A stretch of 64,000 nt of DNA from Escallonia rubra. Its lineage: Eukaryota; Streptophyta; Magnoliopsida; Escalloniales; Escalloniaceae. Each line of letters starts with the position of its first letter. Position 1 is the stretch's first letter. The stretch covers positions 62,001 through 126,000 of the forward strand of contig JAVXUO010002148.1 of NCBI GenBank assembly GCA_033065855.1. Reading direction: 5' to 3'. A program made the translations under genes and the position numbers. The notes beneath the pieces are model-generated. The model was not told the DNA's origin and ran no database searches. It worked only from the letters and a program-made list of their open reading frames with translations. Below, one piece after another: positions 63,901-64,000 of this stretch.

Positions 63901-64000
63901 TAATATTCACAATCAGCTTATTGCAACTCACCGCCCAATCATATGGCTGCTTCATTTCACCAGTATCAAGCAGGATAGGCTTTGGTTGTTGACAGTCAAC
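60994..64000 (-). CDS. NCER: Neutral ceramidase, C-terminal part (5' end outside window)
   Basis: Hydrolyses ceramide to a sphingoid base and fatty acid. Minus-strand exons in the window: 63932-64000 (continuing right), 62785-62848, 62102-62271 and 60994-61542, in phase, giving the last 283 of an expected roughly 780 residues. Landmarks: DCQQPKPILLDTGEMKQPYD, then ILTVPGEFTTMAGRRLRDAV, VHIVIAGLTNTYSQYVTTFE, YGPHTLSAYIQEFKKLATAL, and the C-terminal immunoglobulin-like domain with VVFWSACPRNDLMTEGTFSL, RIRHFGASKGLLGAIHHF and the ending SSAFVVA. The catalytic N-terminal portion and any signal peptide lie beyond 64000. Which paralogue (NCER1, 2 or 3) cannot be told; the neighbours suggest an NCER1/NCER3-type ancestor. 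Confidence 0.95.
62849..63931 (-). other. 1.1-kb neutral ceramidase intron
   Basis: Lies between the exon ending PYDWA and the exon starting PSILPIQM. No repeat, coding or RNA feature recognised in it. Confidence 0.6.

Overview
The window is nuclear DNA of a flowering plant, almost certainly a dicot. The genes are spliced with AT-rich introns, the proteins match plant families end to end (SKI2, MEE59-like, GIL1, UCP2, PCNA, ENO3, neutral ceramidase), and the gaps hold plant-type transposons: Stowaway and hAT MITEs, Mutator-like elements (MULEs), a LINE tail and LTR remnants. I cannot place the species more precisely.

Layout. 419-23090 (+): 18 exons of the RNA helicase SKI2, entering from the left edge; two introns have grown to about 4.5 and 5.5 kb through two LTR insertions, tandem duplications and a MITE. 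23884-24933 (-): a three-exon MEE59-like gene, convergent with SKI2. 25-34 kb: a gene-poor stretch with MITEs, an LTR remnant and simple repeats. 34463-36573 (+): GIL1. 39847-45167 (-): UCP2, a mitochondrial carrier, 9 exons. 45453-46587: a MULE carrying an ANGUSTIFOLIA fragment. 47832-49907 (+): PCNA, with E2F, site II and telo-box motifs upstream. 50879-58082 (-): enolase ENO3, 13 exons. 59302-60857: a truncated LINE split by a second MULE that carries a ClpC fragment. 60994-64000 (-): the C-terminal part of neutral ceramidase, running off the right edge.

The genes do not form a pathway; they are housekeeping genes with separate roles (cytoplasmic RNA decay, light-modulated gravitropism, mitochondrial transport, DNA replication, an enolase-family protein, sphingolipid turnover). 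As I recall the Arabidopsis map, GIL1-UCP2-NCER3, PCNA2-ENO3 and PCNA1-NCER1 are three separate neighbour groups, so the order GIL1-UCP2-PCNA-ENO3-NCER seen here looks like the ancestral block before duplication and gene loss.

I found no undescribed multi-gene system. The most interesting signals are two gene-capturing MULEs with readable 9-bp target-site duplications (one nested in a LINE), five GC-AG introns in three genes, an ENO3 with altered active-site residues, and a 1.1-kb fold-back element in a SKI2 intron.
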